From NCBI GenBank assembly GCA_937873105.1, contig CALMWD010000504.1, positions 1 to 9,297 on the forward strand: a stretch of DNA of 9,297 nt. Reading direction: 5' to 3'. The notes under the pieces are model-generated. The model had not been told where the DNA came from. It worked only from the letters and a program-made list of their open reading frames with translations, and made no database searches. Position numbers and translations under genes: made by a program. The stretch comes from an uncultured Rhodanobacteraceae bacterium (GTDB lineage: Bacteria > Pseudomonadota > Gammaproteobacteria > Xanthomonadales > Ahniellaceae). Below, piece by piece: positions 5,998 to 9,297 of the stretch. Every line of letters starts with the position of its first letter. Position 1 is the stretch's first letter.

Positions 5998-7551
5998 ATG
6001 AAGCTGCTGCGCTCCACCCTGGTGTTCACGGCGATGACCTTCCTGTCGCGCATCGCGGGCTTCGTCCGCGACATGCTCCAGGCCACGCTGTTCGGCACCG
6101 GCGGCGCCATGAGCGCCTTCATCGTCGCCTACCGGATCCCGAATTTCCTGCGCCGGGTGTTCGCCGAAGGCTCGATGTCGATGGCCTTCGTCCCGGTCCT
6201 GAACGAGATCCGCGAGCGCCGGGACCAGGCCGCCCTGCGCGATTTCATCGACCACATGGCCGGCACGCTGGCGGCCGTGGTCTTCGTGGTGGCCGGCCTC
6301 GGCATGCTGGCGGCGCCGCTGATCGCCACGGTCTTCACGCCCGGGGCGCTCGACGAACCCGAGAAGTTCGCGCTCACCGCCGAGATGCTGCGCATCACCT
6401 TCCCGTACCTCGTGTTCATCTCGCTGATGGCGCTCTGCGCCTCGGTGCTGAACAGCTTCGGCAAGTTCGGCCTGGCCGCCTTCACCCCGGTGCTGCACAA
6501 CCTGACCGTGATCGCGGCGATGCTGCTGCTGGCGCCCCGGATGGACGTGCCGCCGAAGGCATTGGCCTGGGGCGTGCTCGCCGCCGGGTTCCTGCAGCTG
6601 GCGCTGTTGTGGCCGGCGCTGGCGCGGTTGGGCCTGCGCCCGCGCTTCAAGCTCGGCTTCAACCACGCCGAGGTGCGTCGTGTCGGCAAGCTGATGATTC
6701 CGACGCTGTTTTCGTCCTCGGTGGCGCAGGTGAACCTGCTCGTCGGCACCGTGTTCGCGTCCCTGCTCGCGGACGGATCGCAGGACTGGCTGTATTACTC
6801 GGATCGCCTGATCGAGTTCCCGCTCGGCCTGTTCGGCGTCGCCATCGGCACGGTGATCCTGCCGCACCTGTCGCGCCGGTTCGCCGCACAGGATCAGGCC
6901 GGGTATTCGCATTCGCTGGATTGGGGGCTGCGCCTGGTCCTGCTGGTCGGCTGGCCGGCCGGGCTGGGATTGATGTTCCTGGCCGAGCCGATCACCGCCA
7001 CCGTCTACAACTACGGTCGTTTCACCGCCCACGACACCCAGATGGCGGCCTGGAGCCTGATCGCGATGAGCATCGGCGTGCCCGCCTTCATGGCCAGCAA
7101 GGTGCTGCTGCCGGCCTTCTACGCCCGCCAGGACACGAAGACGCCGATGCGCGCGGCCCTGTGGACGGTCGGCAGCAATGTCGGCCTGACCTTGCTGATC
7201 GTCACCCCGCTGGCGATGAACCAGGTCATGGGCGGCCACGCCGGCATCGCGCTCGCGACCGGCCTGGCCGGCATCGTCCATGCATTCTGGCTGTTCCTCG
7301 CGCTTCGGCGCCAGCAGATCTTCACGGCGCAGGCCGGTTGGCCGGCCTACCTGCTGAAACTGCTGCTGGCCGGCGCCGCGATGGTCGCGACCTTGATCGG
7401 CTTGCGCGCCTGGATCGGCGACTGGGCGGCACTGCATGCCCTGCATCGCGTCGCCTGGCTGCTCGCCGCGGTCGGTGCCGGCGCGATCGTCTACGGCCTG
7501 ATCCTGCTCGCGCTCGGCCTGCGGCCGCGACATGTGCGGGATCGGGGATGA
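5998..7551 (+). CDS. murJ: Lipid II flippase MurJ (MviN family)
   Basis: This 517-residue multi-pass inner membrane protein should move lipid II to the periplasmic side for peptidoglycan synthesis. Many hydrophobic segments run through its length, as in the 14-helix MOP-superfamily fold, and the size fits E. coli MurJ (511). The central-cavity basic residues known from E. coli keep the same numbers: R18, R24, R52 (in IPNFLRR) and R270 with E273 (YYSDRLIEFP). Position 39 is Ser (GAMSAF) where E. coli and other MurJ proteins I recall have Asp (TDAF). GGAGG (5987-5991) six bases before the ATG supports this start. It is divergent from rpsT and begins a cluster with ribF and ileS, a layout I recall as common in this group. 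No separate promoter was recognised for it. Confidence 0.97.
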   Translation: MKLLRSTLVFTAMTFLSRIAGFVRDMLQATLFGTGGAMSAFIVAYRIPNFLRRVFAEGSMSMAFVPVLNEIRERRDQAALRDFIDHMAGTLAAVVFVVAGLGMLAAPLIATVFTPGALDEPEKFALTAEMLRITFPYLVFISLMALCASVLNSFGKFGLAAFTPVLHNLTVIAAMLLLAPRMDVPPKALAWGVLAAGFLQLALLWPALARLGLRPRFKLGFNHAEVRRVGKLMIPTLFSSSVAQVNLLVGTVFASLLADGSQDWLYYSDRLIEFPLGLFGVAIGTVILPHLSRRFAAQDQAGYSHSLDWGLRLVLLVGWPAGLGLMFLAEPITATVYNYGRFTAHDTQMAAWSLIAMSIGVPAFMASKVLLPAFYARQDTKTPMRAALWTVGSNVGLTLLIVTPLAMNQVMGGHAGIALATGLAGIVHAFWLFLALRRQQIFTAQAGWPAYLLKLLLAGAAMVATLIGLRAWIGDWAALHALHRVAWLLAAVGAGAIVYGLILLALGLRPRHVRDRG

Positions 7552-7560
7552 GGGCGCCGC

Positions 7561-7566
7561 TATACT
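7561..7566 (+). promoter_or_regulatory. Possible -10 box of a near-leaderless ribF transcript
   Basis: TATACT lies ten bases before the ribF ATG, between the murJ stop and ribF. There is no convincing -35 at the right distance and no Shine-Dalgarno before ribF. Used as a -10 box it would give a leader of only a few bases. Confidence 0.3.
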
Positions 7567-7576
7567 CGGCAGTTCC

Positions 7577-8533
7577 ATGAACTTCCTGTTTCGCGACACG
7601 CGCGGGCCGCGCCTCTGCCCGCGCGGGGCAGTGGTCGCCATTGGCGCATTCGACGGCGTGCACCGCGGCCACCAGGCCCTGGTCGGGCGCGTGTTGGCGC
7701 GGGCGAAGGCGCTCGGGTGCGAGGCGGTCGTGCTCGGTTTCGAACCGCTGCCGCGCGAGTTCTTCGGCCGCGGCGGGCCGCTGCCGCGCCTGACCACGGC
7801 GCGCGAGAAGATCGAGCGGACGCGTTCGCTCGGCGTCGACCGGATCGGCCTGCTGCGCTTCAACGCCGCGCTGTCGAACACCTCGGCCGAGGACTTCGTG
7901 CAGCAGATCCTGGTCGGCCGCCTCGGCGCGCGCGAAGTCTGGATCGGTCCGGACTTCCGCTTCGGCCACGGCCGCCGCGGCGACGTCGCGATGCTGCGCG
8001 AAATGGGTGCGGAACTCGGCTTCGACGCGCACACGATCGAGCCCGTGCTCGTCGACGGCGAGCGCGTCTCGAGCACGCGCATCCGTGCCGCGCTGCTCGC
8101 CGGCGACCACGCCCTGGCGCGCCGTCTGCTCGGCCGCGACTTCGCGATCGCCGGGCGTGTCGTCCACGGCCAGAAACTCGGGCGCACGCTCGGTTATCCG
8201 ACCGCGAACATCCCGCTCGGCCGGCGCCTGCCGCCGGTCCACGGCATCTACGCGGTGCGCGTGACCGGCCCCGGCCTGAACGACTGGCCCTCGGTCGCCA
8301 GCCTCGGCACGCGCCCGACCGTGAACGGCCGCGAGCTCTTGCTCGAAGCGCATCTGTTCGACTTCGACGGCGATCTGTACGGCCGGCGCCTGCGCGTCGA
8401 CTTCGTCGCCAAGATCCGCGACGAGGCGCGTTTCGCCAACCTCGACGACCTGACCGCGCGCATGCACCTCGATGCGATCGAGGCGCGCCGCATCCTTTCC
8501 GAATCCACATCGACCCTGCGGGAACTCGCGTGA
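7577..8533 (+). CDS. ribF: Bifunctional riboflavin kinase / FAD synthetase
   Basis: The 318-residue enzyme phosphorylates riboflavin to FMN and adenylates FMN to FAD in the cytoplasm. The N-terminal adenylyltransferase domain has [10 protein letters not shown] (23-32, with HRGH), [10 protein letters not shown] (127-136) and SSTRIR (165-170). The C-terminal kinase domain has [19 protein letters not shown] (193-211), GIYAVRV (223-229), GTRPT (244-248), the likely catalytic E257 and [18 protein letters not shown] (266-283). ATG 7577 gives the usual family start just before the nucleotide-binding strand; an ATG at 7532 inside murJ would add 15 unrelated residues. It follows murJ by 25 bases and overlaps ileS by four. 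No ribosome site is evident. Confidence 0.96.
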   Translation: MNFLFRDTRGPRLCPRGAVVAIGAFDGVHRGHQALVGRVLARAKALGCEAVVLGFEPLPREFFGRGGPLPRLTTAREKIERTRSLGVDRIGLLRFNAALSNTSAEDFVQQILVGRLGAREVWIGPDFRFGHGRRGDVAMLREMGAELGFDAHTIEPVLVDGERVSSTRIRAALLAGDHALARRLLGRDFAIAGRVVHGQKLGRTLGYPTANIPLGRRLPPVHGIYAVRVTGPGLNDWPSVASLGTRPTVNGRELLLEAHLFDFDGDLYGRRLRVDFVAKIRDEARFANLDDLTARMHLDAIEARRILSESTSTLRELA

Positions 8534-9297
8534 GCATCGACTACAAGCAAACCATTCATCTGCCGGAAACGAAGTTCGCGATGAAGGGCGATCTGCCGAC
8601 GCGCGAACCGCAGGCGCTGGCCGCATGGGCCGCATCGAACCTGCACGAGCGCCTGCAGGCGCACACCGCGAGCCGCCCCAGCTACGTGCTGCACGACGGT
8701 CCGCCGTATGCCAACGGGCAGATCCACATCGGCCACGCGGTCAACAAGACGCTGAAGGACATCGTCGTCAAGGGCAAGCTGCTCAGCGGTTTCCGTTCGC
8801 CCTACGTGCCGGGCTGGGACTGCCACGGCCTGCCGATCGAGCTCGCGGTGGAGAAGGAGATCGGCAAGGTCGGCGTGAAGGTCGACGCGCGCACCTTCCG
8901 CGCCAAGTGCCGCGAATACGCCGCGAAGCAGATCGATAGCCAGCGCGAGGACTTCAAGCGCCTCGGCGTGCTCGGCTACTGGGACACGCCGTACCGCACG
9001 ATGGACTTCAAGTTCGAGGCCGACATGCTGCGCGCGCTCGCGAAGATCGTCGCGAACGGTCATTTGTCGCGCGGCGCCAAGCCGGTGCACTGGTGCTTCG
9101 ACTGCGGTTCGGCCCTGGCCGAGGCCGAGATCGAATACGCCGACAAGGTCTCGCCGGCGATCGACGTCGCCTATGACGTGGTCGATGTCGACGGATTCGC
9201 GAAGAAGTTCGGCGTGGCGCAGACCAGCGCCGTCGTCGCCGTGCCGATCTGGAAGACCACGCCGTGGACGCTACCGGCGAGCATGGCGGTCACGCTG
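8530..9297 (+). CDS. ileS: Isoleucyl-tRNA synthetase, N-terminal part (cut by window edge)
   Basis: The first 256 residues of class I IleRS, which charges tRNA-Ile, are present. The GTG start at 8530 overlaps the ribF stop (GTGA), giving [13 protein letters not shown], the usual family N-terminus. [19 protein letters not shown] holds the HIGH motif at 66-69, and [11 protein letters not shown] follows. [16 protein letters not shown] leads into the CP1 editing domain, where the threonine-rich [10 protein letters not shown] is seen near the right edge. The KMSKS loop and anticodon-binding domain lie beyond the window. The overlap indicates translation coupled to ribF. Confidence 0.97.
   Translation, partial: MSIDYKQTIHLPETKFAMKGDLPTREPQALAAWAASNLHERLQAHTASRPSYVLHDGPPYANGQIHIGHAVNKTLKDIVVKGKLLSGFRSPYVPGWDCHGLPIELAVEKEIGKVGVKVDARTFRAKCREYAAKQIDSQREDFKRLGVLGYWDTPYRTMDFKFEADMLRALAKIVANGHLSRGAKPVHWCFDCGSALAEAEIEYADKVSPAIDVAYDVVDVDGFAKKFGVAQTSAVVAVPIWKTTPWTLPASMAVTL

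Noticed and set aside
7532..7576. Earlier in-frame ATG for ribF
   Set aside because: It would overlap the murJ end and add 15 residues not found at the RibF N-terminus; no ribosome site precedes it.
5971..8187. Minus-strand open frame of 738 residues opposite murJ and ribF
   Set aside because: Both plus-strand genes show conserved motifs throughout; the antisense product is Arg/Gln/His-rich and resembles nothing.

Overview
The window looks like chromosome from a high-GC gammaproteobacterium, most likely of the Xanthomonadales/Lysobacterales. The order rplU-rpmA-obgE, then rpsT on the opposite strand, then murJ-ribF-ileS is the layout I associate with that order, and the proteins read as full-length orthologues with strong GC-rich codon bias. 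This placement comes from gene order and recalled sequence similarity, not from a search.

Left part (1-2489): two divergent genes. On the minus strand, cut by the left edge, is a secreted protein built of repeats of about 50 residues, most carrying a C-x4-C pair (probably a beta-propeller). On the plus strand is a MASE2-GGDEF membrane diguanylate cyclase with an intact GGDEF active site and an RxxD inhibitory site.

Middle (about 2499-3664): a lower-GC block of about 1.17 kb bounded by imperfect 24-bp terminal inverted repeats (21 of 24 matching) and flanked directly by a short direct repeat (GACC, up to CGACCGG). Just inside the left end is a frameshifted C-terminal remnant of a transposase, probably IS1-like. 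The rest holds two overlapping minus-strand genes of unknown function: a 66-residue protein and a 189-residue protein with one C-terminal membrane segment. I read the block as a deletion derivative of an insertion sequence that kept its ends and carries passenger genes. This is the least ordinary part of the window. It sits between the cyclase stop codon and the rplU promoter, about 14 bp from the -35 box.

Right part (3665-9297): conserved housekeeping genes. A sigma-70-like promoter and a leader hairpin precede rplU-rpmA (ribosomal proteins L21 and L27), which end in a rho-independent terminator. obgE (ribosome-assembly GTPase) follows and converges on rpsT (S20, GTG start) at a shared bidirectional terminator. 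The rpsT promoter lies back to back with murJ (lipid II flippase), which leads the murJ-ribF-ileS cluster. ribF and ileS overlap by four bases, and ileS runs off the right edge. Smaller points of interest are Ser in place of the usual Asp at MurJ position 39, a possible near-leaderless ribF transcript, and an operator-like inverted repeat over the rplU -35 box.
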